Assembly: GCF_024300825.1 (NCBI RefSeq)
Contig: NZ_CP101323.1
Location: 992,001 to 1,056,000, forward strand
Source: Natronomonas gomsonensis
Lineage (GTDB): Archaea; Halobacteriota; Halobacteria; Halobacteriales; Haloarculaceae
DNA length: 64,000 bases
Direction: 5' to 3'
The notes under the pieces are model-generated. The model was not told the DNA's origin, did not search any database, and worked only from the letters and a program-made list of their open reading frames with translations. A program made the translations under genes and the position numbers. Below, piece after piece: positions 16,426-25,233 of this stretch (within the stretch, counting starts at the first letter, position 1; every line of letters begins with the position of its first letter).

Positions 16426-18687
16426 TCACCCCCGGTAGCGGTCGGCCTCCTCGCGGGCCGCCGCAGTCCCGTAGCGATCGACGAGCGGCCGGTAGGCGTC
16501 ACCCAACGAGCGCATACACTCCCGGCGGGAGACGTAGCCGAGGCGGTCGGCGGTCTCCTCCCACGGCGTCGCCTGCAGGACCTTTACGACGAGGAGTCGC
16601 TCTGCGTCGGGGTCGTCAAGCGCCCCGTCGACGAGCGCCCGGAGCGCCACCTGTCGGAAGGGGCCGGGAGCCACGTCGTACAGTCCCGGGCCGTAGGCGG
16701 CGCTTGCGAGGACGCGCCACTCGGTGTCGGTCAGGTCCAATCGAACGGGGCCGGACGCCGCGGCGAGGGCGCCGCGGACGACATCCGGGTCGGCATCGTC
16801 GAGTGCGTCCGCGAGGACGTCCGGGATTCGCCGTCGGAACCACGCAGCGTGCCGGTCTGCGAGGTCGGTGCCAGCATCCGACAGCGGACGAACCATCAGC
16901 GCCGAGTACTCGCCGCTCGTGTCGTTGCGGGTCGTCGAGAGATGGACCGTCCTGTAGCCGTTATCGTCCCAGAACGACAGTAAATCCGGCGTCGCGCCGT
17001 AGCCGACGCCGAGGTAGTCGACGGCGTCGAATCGGCCCGAGAGAGGCCGGTCGCCGTCGGCGTCGAACTCGGCCTCGATTGCCGACAGCAGCCGTGAACC
17101 GAACCCACGGGAGCGGACGGCGTGATGTGTCGCGATGCGCATCACGCGCAATCCGACCGGGCGGGCGGCCTCGATGTCCCGGAGTTGGCTCGTCAGCACG
17201 TCGGGGAGCATGTTCCCCCGAACTCGGGCGCCCTCGTACATCTCGCGTCGCCTCGACTCGGAGAGGCCACCCTCACGGGCGAGCAGGGCGACCGCGAGGA
17301 CGTGGCCGTCGACGGTCAGCGCCCGCAACGCGATGTTCGGCGCGTCGAGCAGGCGAGCGAGGTCGTCGGGTTCGGTGCGGTAGTGGGCGTTGACGAGGAG
17401 GCCGAACGTTTCCCGGAGCCGGTTCTCGTTGCCGACTAACGCCGTCGGGTCGAGGCGTTCGTAGGTCGCGTCGTCGGGCGTCGCCTCGGCGACGAGCGGT
17501 TCGACCGCGGGGCGGGCGTCAAGCAGCAGCGCCCGGAACAGCCACACTTCGATTGGGTCGGCCGCGGCGTAGCGAATCGGGTCGTCGAGCGTCACGGTGT
17601 CGACCGCCCGCTCGTCGTCGAGAGTGTCCCGAAATCGAACGTCGAAACCACGACCTGCACCTTCGTAGCCGTGGACCGTCGTCGCGAAGCAGACGCTCGG
17701 GGCGACCGACAGCAGCGACTGGAGGACGCGAACCGGGAGCGCGGCGGCTTCGTCGATGACGAGTACGTCGGCGGTTTCGGCTTCGGCGTCAGTCGGTCGG
17801 CAGAAGCGAACCCGGCCGCCGCCCTCGGCTCGGAGTTCGTGAGCGGCATCGGTGTCCCGCTCGTCGGAGACGAGAGCGTCGAGTTCTCCCAGAGTCTCGG
17901 CGGCGCGGTCGAACAGTTCGGCGGCGTTGCGGTAGTTCGGCGCCGCCACGAGTACGTCCCGGCCGTCGGCGGCGAGGGCGGCGGCCGCCAGTCCCGCGGC
18001 GCTGGATTTCCCGCGGCCCCGGTCGGCTTCGAGGACGACAGCGTTGCCGGGGTCGGCGAGCGCCTCACAGGCGAGGACGGCGTCGCGCTGGTCGGCGGTG
18101 AGACAGGCCTCGTAAACGGACTTCGGGAAGGCGGCGTCATCGGGTGGCGAAAACGGGACCTCGGCAAACTTCGGCGAGGGGTCGGTTCGCCCGTCGGCTT
18201 CGACAGTTCCGGCGTCGACATCGACGATAGCGATACCGCGGTGTTCGCGGAGCGTCCGGACGAGTCGACGACGGAACGTTCCAGCCACATCGTCGAGGCC
18301 GAACGGGGGGACCGCGAGGGTTTCGTCGAACCCGTCGCGTTCGTCCGGCCAGCGGTCGAGCGGCGGCGCCACGAGGACGAGCAGACCGCCGCCGTCGACG
18401 GCGCCGACGGCACGACCGAGTGCGTTCGGCCGACAGGCGTCGTGGCAGTCGACGACGACGCAGTCGTGGGTTTCCCCGAGGAGTTCGTCGGCACGGGCGG
18501 GAGCGAGTCGTCGACCGACGATGTCGCGTTCCGACAGCGCGATGGCATCGAGGTCGGCCGCTTCACAAGCGGCCCGAGCGGCGGCGTAGCCATCATCGTG
18601 GCTGCCGGCACAGACGAGGAGCCGTCGCTCGTTGGTCGCTTCGGCCTCCGAGCGCAGGGCGAGTGCCGTCTCGCGAACCGCGTCCAT
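16426..18687 (-). CDS. tmcA: tRNA(Met) cytidine acetyltransferase TmcA
   Basis: 753 residues from the ATG at 18687; a further in-frame start at 18744 would add a basic, unlikely leader. N-terminal domain, then a RecA-like helicase domain with Walker A EADRGRGKSSAAGLA (near residue 217) and Walker B VLVIDEAAALP. A GNAT domain follows, with the acetyl-CoA loop MRIATHHAVRSRGFGSRLL. The family acetylates N4 of cytidine using acetyl-CoA and ATP, in bacteria at the tRNA-Met wobble base and in archaea more widely in tRNA and rRNA. ac4C would help stabilise RNA. Confidence 0.95.
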   Translation of the reverse strand: MDAVRETALALRSEAEATNERRLLVCAGSHDDGYAAARAACEAADLDAIALSERDIVGRRLAPARADELLGETHDCVVVDCHDACRPNALGRAVGAVDGGGLLVLVAPPLDRWPDERDGFDETLAVPPFGLDDVAGTFRRRLVRTLREHRGIAIVDVDAGTVEADGRTDPSPKFAEVPFSPPDDAAFPKSVYEACLTADQRDAVLACEALADPGNAVVLEADRGRGKSSAAGLAAAALAADGRDVLVAAPNYRNAAELFDRAAETLGELDALVSDERDTDAAHELRAEGGGRVRFCRPTDAEAETADVLVIDEAAALPVRVLQSLLSVAPSVCFATTVHGYEGAGRGFDVRFRDTLDDERAVDTVTLDDPIRYAAADPIEVWLFRALLLDARPAVEPLVAEATPDDATYERLDPTALVGNENRLRETFGLLVNAHYRTEPDDLARLLDAPNIALRALTVDGHVLAVALLAREGGLSESRRREMYEGARVRGNMLPDVLTSQLRDIEAARPVGLRVMRIATHHAVRSRGFGSRLLSAIEAEFDADGDRPLSGRFDAVDYLGVGYGATPDLLSFWDDNGYRTVHLSTTRNDTSGEYSALMVRPLSDAGTDLADRHAAWFRRRIPDVLADALDDADPDVVRGALAAASGPVRLDLTDTEWRVLASAAYGPGLYDVAPGPFRQVALRALVDGALDDPDAERLLVVKVLQATPWEETADRLGYVSRRECMRSLGDAYRPLVDRYGTAAAREEADRYRG

Positions 18688-18765
18688 GCCCGGCGGAAGG
18701 AGTCGGTACCGGAAGGCTCCACCGGTTGGGCGAAGCCCTTTCACCGATGGGGCTGACCTCCGAGC

Positions 18766-19779
18766 ATGGCAACCGCAACCAGACAGTGGATACTCGACAG
18801 CCGACCCGTCGGCGAGCCGACGATGGAGAACTTCGAGTTGGTCGAAACGGAACTCCCCGACCCGGAGCGGGGCGAAGTGCTCGTCCGGACGCTGTATATG
18901 TCAGTCGACCCCTACATGCGTGGGCGGATGCGGGACGCCGAATCCTACGCCGAACCGTGGGATGTGGGCGACCCGATGCAGGCGGGCGTCGTCGGCGAGG
19001 TCGAAGCCTCCGAACACCCCGACTTCGAAGTCGGCGACGTGGTGACCGGTGACCTCCAGTGGGCCGACTACGCAATCGCCGACGGTCGGGACCTCCGGCG
19101 TGTCAACCCGGAACACGGGCCCATCTCGACGGCGCTCGGCGTGTTGGGTATGCCCGGCGTCACCGCCTACTTCGGGACGACGGACGTAGCCGAACCGACG
19201 CCCGGCGACACCGTCGTCGTCAGCGCCGCCGCCGGCGCCGTCGGTAGCGTCGTCGGCCAACTCGCCGACCTCACCGGCTGTCACGTCGTCGGCATCGCGG
19301 GCGCCGAGGGGAAACTCGAGTGGCTCGAATCCGTCGGCTTCGACGAGGGCATCAACTACAAAGAAGAGGACGTGAGCGCGGCGCTCCGGAAAGCCTGTCC
19401 CGACGGCATCGACGTGTACTTCGACAACGTCGGTGGACCGGTCACCGACGCCGTCTGGCCGCTGTTGAACGTCCGGGCACGGGTGGCCGTCTGTGGACAG
19501 ATAGCGCTGTACAACGCCACTGAGGTGCCGACGGGGCCGCGGAAACTCGGCAAACTCATCGAGTCACGCGCCCGCGTCGAGGGACTGCTCGTCCGCGACT
19601 ACGAGGACCGCTGGGGGGAGGCGCTGAAGCGGCTCTCCGAGTGGGTCGCCTCGGGCGAGGTCGAGTACCGCGAGAACGTCGTCGATGGACTGGAGAACGC
19701 ACCCGACGCCTTCCTCGGGCTGTTCGAGGGGACGAAAATCGGGAAACAGCTCGTGCAGGTGGGCCAACGGGAGGCCTGA
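18766..19779 (+). CDS. Zinc-independent medium-chain dehydrogenase/reductase (NADPH:enone reductase type)
   Basis: 337 residues of the YncB/curcumin reductase/leukotriene B4 dehydrogenase branch of the MDR superfamily. SVDPYMRGRMRDAESYAEPW near residue 45 is the branch hallmark. The nucleotide-binding loop is SAAAGAVGSVVGQLADLTGC, followed by YFDNVGGPVTDAV. No zinc ligands are seen. Such enzymes reduce the carbon-carbon double bond of alpha,beta-unsaturated ketones and aldehydes with NADPH. It is divergent from tmcA, and the methyltransferase gene follows within 2 nt, so the two form an operon. Confidence 0.92.
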   Translation: MATATRQWILDSRPVGEPTMENFELVETELPDPERGEVLVRTLYMSVDPYMRGRMRDAESYAEPWDVGDPMQAGVVGEVEASEHPDFEVGDVVTGDLQWADYAIADGRDLRRVNPEHGPISTALGVLGMPGVTAYFGTTDVAEPTPGDTVVVSAAAGAVGSVVGQLADLTGCHVVGIAGAEGKLEWLESVGFDEGINYKEEDVSAALRKACPDGIDVYFDNVGGPVTDAVWPLLNVRARVAVCGQIALYNATEVPTGPRKLGKLIESRARVEGLLVRDYEDRWGEALKRLSEWVASGEVEYRENVVDGLENAPDAFLGLFEGTKIGKQLVQVGQREA

Positions 19780-19780
19780 G

Positions 19781-20389
19781 ATGCCCACGTGGGACGAACG
19801 GTTCGCCGCCGGCGAGTATCCCCAAAACCCAGAGCCATCGCCGGTGTTGTGTGATTACGTCGAGTCGTTTCCCGACGGACGGGCCCTCGACGTAGCGACC
19901 GGAACGGGTCGCAACGCGGTGTTCCTCGCCGAATCCGGATACGAGGTCGACGCCCTCGACCAGTCCCGCGAGGGCCTGAAAATCACCCGCGAAAACGCCG
20001 CCGAGGCGGGCGTCGAAGAGCGAATCGAACCGATTCAGGACGACGTGGGGACCTACGAGTTCCCCGAGGACCGATACGCAGCCATCACTATCAGCTACTA
20101 CCGCGCTGTCGACCGATTTCCCGACATCAAAGAGGCGCTGGTCGACGGGGGCGTCCTGTTCATCGAACACCACCTTCGGTCGACTGACGGCCCGCTGTCC
20201 GGGCCGAGTACGGACCGCCATCGGTTCGCTTCGAACGAACTCCTCCACGCCTGTCTCGACATGACGGTGCTGTACTACGACGAGACGACGACGCCTCACG
20301 AGGGAAAACACAGCGCGACGGCCCGAATCGTCGCCCGGAACACGACGGGAGCCAGCCAATCCTATCCCGCCGTCGAACGGGGGGCCTGA
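19781..20389 (+). CDS. Class I SAM-dependent methyltransferase
   Basis: 202 residues from the ATG at 19781, 1 nt after the preceding stop. SAM-binding motif I is [19 protein letters not shown] (near residue 35), followed by the acidic motif [14 protein letters not shown] and the post-I strand [11 protein letters not shown]. The TehB/tellurite-resistance-like layout suggests a small-molecule methyltransferase. Cotranscription with the enone reductase hints at detoxification of electrophiles, but that is inference. Confidence 0.88.
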   Translation: MPTWDERFAAGEYPQNPEPSPVLCDYVESFPDGRALDVATGTGRNAVFLAESGYEVDALDQSREGLKITRENAAEAGVEERIEPIQDDVGTYEFPEDRYAAITISYYRAVDRFPDIKEALVDGGVLFIEHHLRSTDGPLSGPSTDRHRFASNELLHACLDMTVLYYDETTTPHEGKHSATARIVARNTTGASQSYPAVERGA

Positions 20390-20411
20390 CGGGACGAACG
20401 CGCTTGATAAG

Positions 20412-20418
20412 GGTTAAA
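20412..20418 (+). promoter_or_regulatory. TATA-like box of the zinc-finger/aEF1B operon
   Basis: GGTTAAA is centred 28 nt before the ATG at 20443, giving an essentially leaderless transcript. Confidence 0.5.
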
Positions 20419-20442
20419 TGTCGCCGCGCCGGACCAGTTGAT

Positions 20443-20625
20443 ATGAGTAGCGAGAGTACCCAACGGAGGGAACGGAAGTGCATCTCCTGTGGGATAAACA
20501 TCTCCGGGACGAGCGCGGCGAAGTTCGACTGCCCCGACTGTGGGCACCAGATTTACCGCTGCTCGAAGTGTCGCAAGCAGAGCAACCTCTACGAATGCCC
20601 GGATTGCGGGTTCATGGGGCCGTAA
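20443..20625 (+). CDS. Small double zinc-ribbon protein (HVO_2753-like)
   Basis: A 60-residue protein with four CPxCG-type knuckles: CISCG, CPDCG, CSKC and CPDCG, enough for two zinc ions. It closely follows the layout of the Haloferax HVO_2753 family (recognition from memory), for which roles in swarming and biofilm formation have been reported. It lies 2 nt before the aEF1B gene, an association I recall as conserved, which suggests a link to translation. The start is fixed by a TATA box 28 nt upstream. Confidence 0.9.
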   Translation: MSSESTQRRERKCISCGINISGTSAAKFDCPDCGHQIYRCSKCRKQSNLYECPDCGFMGP

Positions 20626-20627
20626 CG

Positions 20628-20894
20628 ATGGGGAAAGTCGCAGCCAAGATGAAGGTCATGCCGCAGAGCCCCGAGGTGGACCTCGACGAACTGCAGGACC
20701 GCCTCGAGAACTCCCTACCCGAGGGTGCGAAAATCAGCCGCGTCGACCGCGAGGACGTGGCGTTCGGACTCATCGCGCTGTTCCCGACCGTGCTCATCCC
20801 CGACGAGGCCGGCGGCACCGACGCCGTCGAGGAGGCCTTCGGCGGCGTTGAGGGCGTCGAGAGCGTCGACGTCGACGAAGTCGGCCGAATATAG
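20628..20894 (+). CDS. ef1b: Translation elongation factor 1-beta (aEF1B)
   Basis: An 88-residue aEF1B, the guanine-nucleotide exchange domain only, as is usual in archaea. It begins [20 protein letters not shown] and ends in the conserved [18 protein letters not shown]. It recharges elongation factor aEF1A with GTP. It is directly downstream of the small zinc-ribbon gene. Confidence 0.95.
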   Translation: MGKVAAKMKVMPQSPEVDLDELQDRLENSLPEGAKISRVDREDVAFGLIALFPTVLIPDEAGGTDAVEEAFGGVEGVESVDVDEVGRI

Positions 20895-20978
20895 TCGGTC
20901 GTTTCTTTCCTCTTTCGACGCATCACCGAGAGGAATCGCCGACCGTCGGGCGGCCGACGGGGCGTCGCCGGAACGCAC

Positions 20979-20986
20979 GTTTTATG
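20979..20986 (+). promoter_or_regulatory. TATA box of the rpl21e operon
   Basis: GTTTTATG is centred about 32 nt before the ATG at 21015, indicating a leader of only a few nucleotides. Confidence 0.5.
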
Positions 20987-21014
20987 TGTCGGAGTTGATT
21001 AGGACTCATCAACA

Positions 21015-21308
21015 ATGCCGAGTTCCAACGGTCCGCGGAAGGCGACCCGAAACAAGCTGAAGAACAAACCCCGAGAGCGCGGAGCATCCCCGCCGCAGCG
21101 CTCGGTCGAAGAGTACGAAAACGGCGAGAAAGTCCACCTCAAGGTCGACCCCTCGGTTCCGAAAGGCCAGTTCCACCCCCGATTCAACGGCCGAACCGGA
21201 ACGGTCGCCGGCAAGCAGGGCCGTGCGTTCAAGGTCGAAATCAAGGACGGCGGCGTCACGAAGACGCTCATCGTCGCGCCTGCCCACCTCCGACGCCAGC
21301 AGGAATGA
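21015..21308 (+). CDS. rpl21e: 50S ribosomal protein L21e
   Basis: A 97-residue basic protein beginning [23 protein letters not shown]. The KOW-like beta segment ([20 protein letters not shown]) and the VAPAHLRRQ end are diagnostic of L21e. It is one of the few basic proteins in this acidic proteome. Its stop overlaps the start of rpoF by 4 nt (ATGA), a pairing found widely in archaea. Confidence 0.97.
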   Translation: MPSSNGPRKATRNKLKNKPRERGASPPQRSVEEYENGEKVHLKVDPSVPKGQFHPRFNGRTGTVAGKQGRAFKVEIKDGGVTKTLIVAPAHLRRQQE

Positions 21309-21661
21309 CGATATTCAAGGAGGTCGTCGACGAGGAGTTCCTCACCGTTTCCGAGGCGAAGGAACTGCTCGCCGACATCGAAGCCGAGCGCGCACTCGAC
21401 GAGGACCGCGAGATGCGCTATGAGTTGGCGCGCGCCATCGAGCACGTCAACCGCTTTGCAGTCCTCGACGCCGAGGAGTCTCACGAACTCGTCGCGGAAC
21501 TGACCGAACTGGAGAAGGTCGACGAGGCGACGGCGTACAAAATCGCCGACCTCCTGCCGCAGGACCGCAACGAACTCCGCTCGGTGTTCTCACAGGGGCG
21601 GTACTCGATGTCCGGTGACGAACTCGACGACGTTCTCGACATCGTCGTCAAGTACGCCTGA
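21305..21661 (+). CDS. rpoF: RNA polymerase subunit F (Rpo4/Rpb4)
   Basis: 118 residues. The Rpb4 layout is clear: [20 protein letters not shown] at the front and the HRDC-like helical end with [20 protein letters not shown]. Rpo4 forms the stalk of RNA polymerase with Rpo7 and helps DNA melting and elongation. It overlaps rpl21e by 4 nt. The next gene has its own TATA box. Confidence 0.95.
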   Translation: MTIFKEVVDEEFLTVSEAKELLADIEAERALDEDREMRYELARAIEHVNRFAVLDAEESHELVAELTELEKVDEATAYKIADLLPQDRNELRSVFSQGRYSMSGDELDDVLDIVVKYA

Positions 21662-21677
21662 CTCGGACCGGCACCTG

Positions 21678-21686
21678 TTTTAAATA
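21678..21686 (+). promoter_or_regulatory. TATA box of the DUF655 gene
   Basis: TTTTAAATA is centred about 26 nt before the ATG at 21708, so the transcript is leaderless. Confidence 0.55.
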
Positions 21687-21707
21687 TCGCCTCCCCGTAC
21701 CGTAGGT

Positions 21708-22286
21708 ATGAGCGACAGCGACGCCGGAAACCCTACTACCGCAGTCGTGCTGGATTTCTTGCCTCGGGGCCGCCCCGACGACGACCGGCCACAGTATCAG
21801 AAGTCACCGGTCGCCTACGCCCTCGGCGAGTCGGATTTCCGACTCGTCGAACTCGCCCTCACCGACGACGCGGGCGTCAACATCGGCGACCGGGTCGAAA
21901 TCGACCCGCCCGGCGAGAACGTCAAGGACTGTCGAGCGATAGCCTACGGTGACCTCTCCAGTACGGCCGAGTCCGAACTGGAGTACGCGCTCAACGAAAT
22001 CATCGACGCAAACGAGAAGCGCTTCGTCGACTTCTACAACGACGCCCAGCCGATTACGACCCGACTGCACGTGCTCAATCTACTGCCCGGTATCGGGAAG
22101 AAACTCCGCAACAACATCCTCGATGCGCGCAAGCGCAAGCCCTTCGAGAGCTTCGAGGACATCGAAGGGCGCGTGTCGGGACTCCACGACCCCCGGGGCG
22201 TCCTCCTGGAGCGAATCGAGGAGGAACTCGGCGAGGAGGACCTCAAGTACCGTATCTTCGCCCGCCGGGAGAGCGACGAGGAGTAA
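21708..22286 (+). CDS. DUF655 family protein, OB-fold plus helix-hairpin-helix
   Basis: 192 residues. The N-terminal half is a beta-rich OB-like domain (VVLDFLPRGRPDD). The C-terminal half has a helix-hairpin-helix motif (LNLLPGIGKKLRNNILDARK) and a second hairpin FESFEDIEGRVSGLHDP. This is the archaeal DUF655 family, predicted to bind RNA or DNA and regularly located between rpoF and ksgA. A ribosome or RNA role is likely; no activity is established in what I know. Confidence 0.9.
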   Translation: MSDSDAGNPTTAVVLDFLPRGRPDDDRPQYQKSPVAYALGESDFRLVELALTDDAGVNIGDRVEIDPPGENVKDCRAIAYGDLSSTAESELEYALNEIIDANEKRFVDFYNDAQPITTRLHVLNLLPGIGKKLRNNILDARKRKPFESFEDIEGRVSGLHDPRGVLLERIEEELGEEDLKYRIFARRESDEE

Positions 22287-22344
22287 TCACTCGCGACACC
22301 AAAGGGTGAACGATATACGGGGTGCGGGCATACGGCGGGACAAC

Positions 22345-23181
22345 ATGCGGGACCCCGACGCGCTCATCGCTCGTGCTGGCGTCCGTGGCGACCCAGACCA
22401 CGACCAGCACTTCCTCGTCGACGACCGCGTCCTCGATAGACTTCCCGGCTACCTCCCCGAGGACGCCGACACGACCCACGTTCTGGAGGTCGGCGGCGGG
22501 ACGGGCGCGCTCACCGACCGCCTCCTCGCCATCGCAGACCGCGTGACGGTCATCGAGCGCGACCCGGAACTCGCGTCGTTTCTGCGCGAGGAGTTCGAGT
22601 CCGAAATCGCCGACGGTGACCTCACCGTCGTCGAGGGCGACGCCCTGGAGGTCGCGTTACCCGACTTCACCGCCTCGGTGTCAAACCTCCCCTACGGCGT
22701 TTCCTCGGAAATCACGTTCCGGCTCCTCCCGGAGAAGCGGCCGACGGTGTTGATGTTTCAAAAGGAGTTCGCCGAGCGGATGGCCGCGGAACCGGGGACC
22801 GACGCCTACGGTCGACTGTCGGTGACTGCAGGTCACTACGCCGAAATCGAAGTCGTCGAACCCGTTCCGAAGGAGGCGTTTTCGCCAGCGCCGGCCGTCG
22901 AAAGCGCCGTCGTCCGGACGACGCCGCGGGACCCGACCTACGAGGTGCCCGACGACGAGCAGTTCATGTCGTTGGTTCGAGCAGTCTTCACCCAGCGTCG
23001 GAAGACGATGCGGAACGCGGTTCGGAACACGACACACATCTCGGGTATCGACGATGCAGATGCCGTCGTCGAGGCGGCCGGTGAGGAGTTAATGGGCAAG
23101 CGGGCCGGGAACGTGCCGCCAGAGGAGTTCGCCCGACTGGCCCGAATCGCGAGTGAAGTCGGCGGAGGTGACGGCGGGTGA
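22345..23181 (+). CDS. ksgA: Ribosomal RNA adenine dimethyltransferase KsgA/Dim1
   Basis: 278 residues from the ATG at 22345; the longer frame upstream overlaps DUF655. Motif I is LEVGGGTGALTDRLL, with DQHFLVDDRVLDRL before it and the NLPY-type catalytic motif SNLPYGVSSEI. It N6,N6-dimethylates two adjacent adenosines in the 3' hairpin of 16S rRNA, a late step of small-subunit maturation. The stop overlaps the GTG start of the mscS gene. Confidence 0.95.
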   Translation: MRDPDALIARAGVRGDPDHDQHFLVDDRVLDRLPGYLPEDADTTHVLEVGGGTGALTDRLLAIADRVTVIERDPELASFLREEFESEIADGDLTVVEGDALEVALPDFTASVSNLPYGVSSEITFRLLPEKRPTVLMFQKEFAERMAAEPGTDAYGRLSVTAGHYAEIEVVEPVPKEAFSPAPAVESAVVRTTPRDPTYEVPDDEQFMSLVRAVFTQRRKTMRNAVRNTTHISGIDDADAVVEAAGEELMGKRAGNVPPEEFARLARIASEVGGGDGG

Positions 23182-24620
23182 AATCGGTCGTCCTTCAGGG
23201 CCTTCCGTGGTGGACTGACCTCCAGTTCGAGTTCTACCGGACGTTCTCGTCGACCGAGCGGTACTACCTGACGGCGCTCGCACTCGCTGTGTTCGGTCTC
23301 CTGATGGCGATTGCATACTTCAGTGGAAAGCTCCTGAAGCGACGGGTCCGGAGCGACGCGGTGCGGGCCATACAGGGCGTGTTCGTGACAATCGGAAGCA
23401 TCGTCCTCAGCGGGTTTCTCGTCGTCGTTTGGGGACTCACCGGAACGGTCGTACAGTCGCTGTCGTTTCTCGCATTCGGCCCCGAAGTCGGGGTGAAAGT
23501 CCTGTTGACGTTCATCGTCTTCGTGGGTGCGTTCACCGTCTCGCGCCTGACGAAACGCTCCATCAAATACGGCGCGGGCCGGAACGTCATCACGGCCCAC
23601 CAGCGGGAGGTGGCCCACCACATCATCCAAATCGTCGTCTTCGCGCCGGCGATACTGTTCACCATCGCGCTGTGGGGGGTGCCGGTCCAGAGTCTCTTTC
23701 TCGGTGCCGGTGCCCTCGGAATCATCCTCGGTTTCGCCGCGAGACAGACGCTGTCCGGTGCGCTGTCGGGCTTCGTCATCCTCTTCGCTCGACCCTTCGA
23801 GGTCGGCGACTGGATTTCGGTCCACGACCGACAGGGCATCGTCACCGACATCACGCTGTACAACACCCAGATACGGACGTTCGACGAAGAGCACGTCCTC
23901 GTCCCAAACGACCAGGTGACCGGCAGCGAGATAATCAACTACTCGAAGACCGACCGGCTTCGCATCACGACCGATGTGGGCATCGACTATGACGTGGACG
24001 TGGCAACGGCAGCGAACGTCGCCAGGGAAGCGATGGAACGCTGTGAGTCGGTGTCCGACTCGCCGTCACCCGACGTTGTCCGGACGGCCTTCGACGATTC
24101 GGCCGTCGCCCTCCGGCTTCGCTACTGGATAGACAAGCCGACCATCCAGCACAAATGGCGCGCGAAAAACGAGGTCATCGAGGCAGTGAAGGGTGCCTTC
24201 GAATCCGAGGGCATCAAGATACCGTTCCCACAGCGGGAGTTGATGGGCCGAGAGGAGACCGGCGGCCTCCAGGTCGCCGAAGCCGAGCGGAAACAGCTCT
24301 CCGCCGACGAACGGACCGTCGCGGACCAACACACGGACGACCGAGATAGCCGTTCTCAGGGGAGTTCCGCGACCGACGTGTCCGAACCGGTCGAGGAGGA
24401 TTACGGCGGCGACCCCTCCGGAGACCCCGTCGACGAGGACGAAGCCGACGACGAGTACGAAGAGAAAGGAGGCGAGGACCCGAACGACGTAAGCGAACCC
24501 GTCAGCGAGGAACACAGCCACGACCCCGACGACCCGATGGCAGTCGACGGCTTCGAGCGCGACCCCGACCCGGTGCGTGAAAGCCCCGAAGACGAGGACG
24601 AGCGGGGCGACGACGAATGA
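23178..24620 (+). CDS. mscS: Small-conductance mechanosensitive channel (MscS family)
   Basis: 480 residues starting at GTG 23178, which overlaps the ksgA stop by 4 nt. Four to five membrane helices lie in residues 25-210, with the pore-helix glycine/alanine pattern (LFLGAGALGIILGFAARQTL). The MscS beta domain follows (PFEVGDWISVHDRQGIVTDI). The last 110 residues are a very acidic low-complexity tail with two copies of DVSEPV(S/E)EE. The channel opens under membrane tension to release solutes during osmotic downshock. The acidic tail is not part of the usual fold. Confidence 0.92.
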   Translation: MKSVVLQGLPWWTDLQFEFYRTFSSTERYYLTALALAVFGLLMAIAYFSGKLLKRRVRSDAVRAIQGVFVTIGSIVLSGFLVVVWGLTGTVVQSLSFLAFGPEVGVKVLLTFIVFVGAFTVSRLTKRSIKYGAGRNVITAHQREVAHHIIQIVVFAPAILFTIALWGVPVQSLFLGAGALGIILGFAARQTLSGALSGFVILFARPFEVGDWISVHDRQGIVTDITLYNTQIRTFDEEHVLVPNDQVTGSEIINYSKTDRLRITTDVGIDYDVDVATAANVAREAMERCESVSDSPSPDVVRTAFDDSAVALRLRYWIDKPTIQHKWRAKNEVIEAVKGAFESEGIKIPFPQRELMGREETGGLQVAEAERKQLSADERTVADQHTDDRDSRSQGSSATDVSEPVEEDYGGDPSGDPVDEDEADDEYEEKGGEDPNDVSEPVSEEHSHDPDDPMAVDGFERDPDPVRESPEDEDERGDDE

Positions 24621-25198
24621 CGCTTTCGGACCACCGGGAGATGCCGACGGTGTACGAGGCCGCCGAGGACTCCCGACTGTTGGCCAAAACGGCCGCCGAG
24701 ACTGTGGACGGTGCGGATTTCGTCCTCGAAGTCGGAACCGGGTCGGGCCACGTTGCCGAGTACGTCGGCGAGGAGACGGGCGCCCGGGTCGTCGGCAGCG
24801 ACATCAACCCCGAGGCCTGCCGGCAGACCCGCGAGCGCGGCGTGCCGGCCGTCCGCGGGAACCTGACCGACCCCTTCGGCGCCGACACCTTCGATTGGGT
24901 GCTGTTCAATCCGCCCTACCTCCCGACGCCCCCCGAACGGGAGTGGGACGACCCGCTAGAACACGCGCTGTCGGGTGGTGAAGACGGCCGCCGCGTGATT
25001 CGACCGTTCCTCGCGGACGTTGCCCGAGTGCTCGCTCCCGACGGCGGAGTCCTGCTGTTGGTCTCCTCGCTGACCGACATCGAGGCCGTAGCCGACCTCG
25101 CCGCCGACGCTGGACTCACCGCACGCGAACTCGCCGAGGAGACGTTTCCCTTCGAGCGGTTGGTCGTTCTGGAATTACTCCCAGACATTCGTGAGTAG
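24617..25198 (+). CDS. HemK2/MTQ2-like protein methyltransferase
   Basis: 193 residues. SAM motif I is VLEVGTGSGHVAEYVGEETG and the substrate glutamine motif is NPPY (LFNPPYLPTPPE), typical of release-factor methyltransferases. The short form without the PrmC N-terminal domain is the archaeal/eukaryotic MTQ2 branch, which methylates the GGQ glutamine of release factor 1 (and lysines in some proteins). No Trm112 partner is seen here. The start overlaps the mscS stop by 4 nt. Confidence 0.88.
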   Translation: MTLSDHREMPTVYEAAEDSRLLAKTAAETVDGADFVLEVGTGSGHVAEYVGEETGARVVGSDINPEACRQTRERGVPAVRGNLTDPFGADTFDWVLFNPPYLPTPPEREWDDPLEHALSGGEDGRRVIRPFLADVARVLAPDGGVLLLVSSLTDIEAVADLAADAGLTARELAEETFPFERLVVLELLPDIRE

Positions 25199-25200
25199 GA

Positions 25201-25210
25201 AATATTAAAC
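25201..25210 (+). promoter_or_regulatory. TATA box of the methionine synthase operon
   Basis: AATATTAAAC is centred about 29 nt before the ATG at 25234 and lies directly after the HemK2-like stop. Confidence 0.5.
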
Positions 25211-25233
25211 GCCGTCATTACGTAGCGCCGGTA

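Noticed and set aside
16059-17393. 444-residue plus-strand frame opposite the VOC protein and tmcA
   Set aside because: Arginine-rich and antisense to tmcA, whose motifs are clear. Not acidic like real proteins here.
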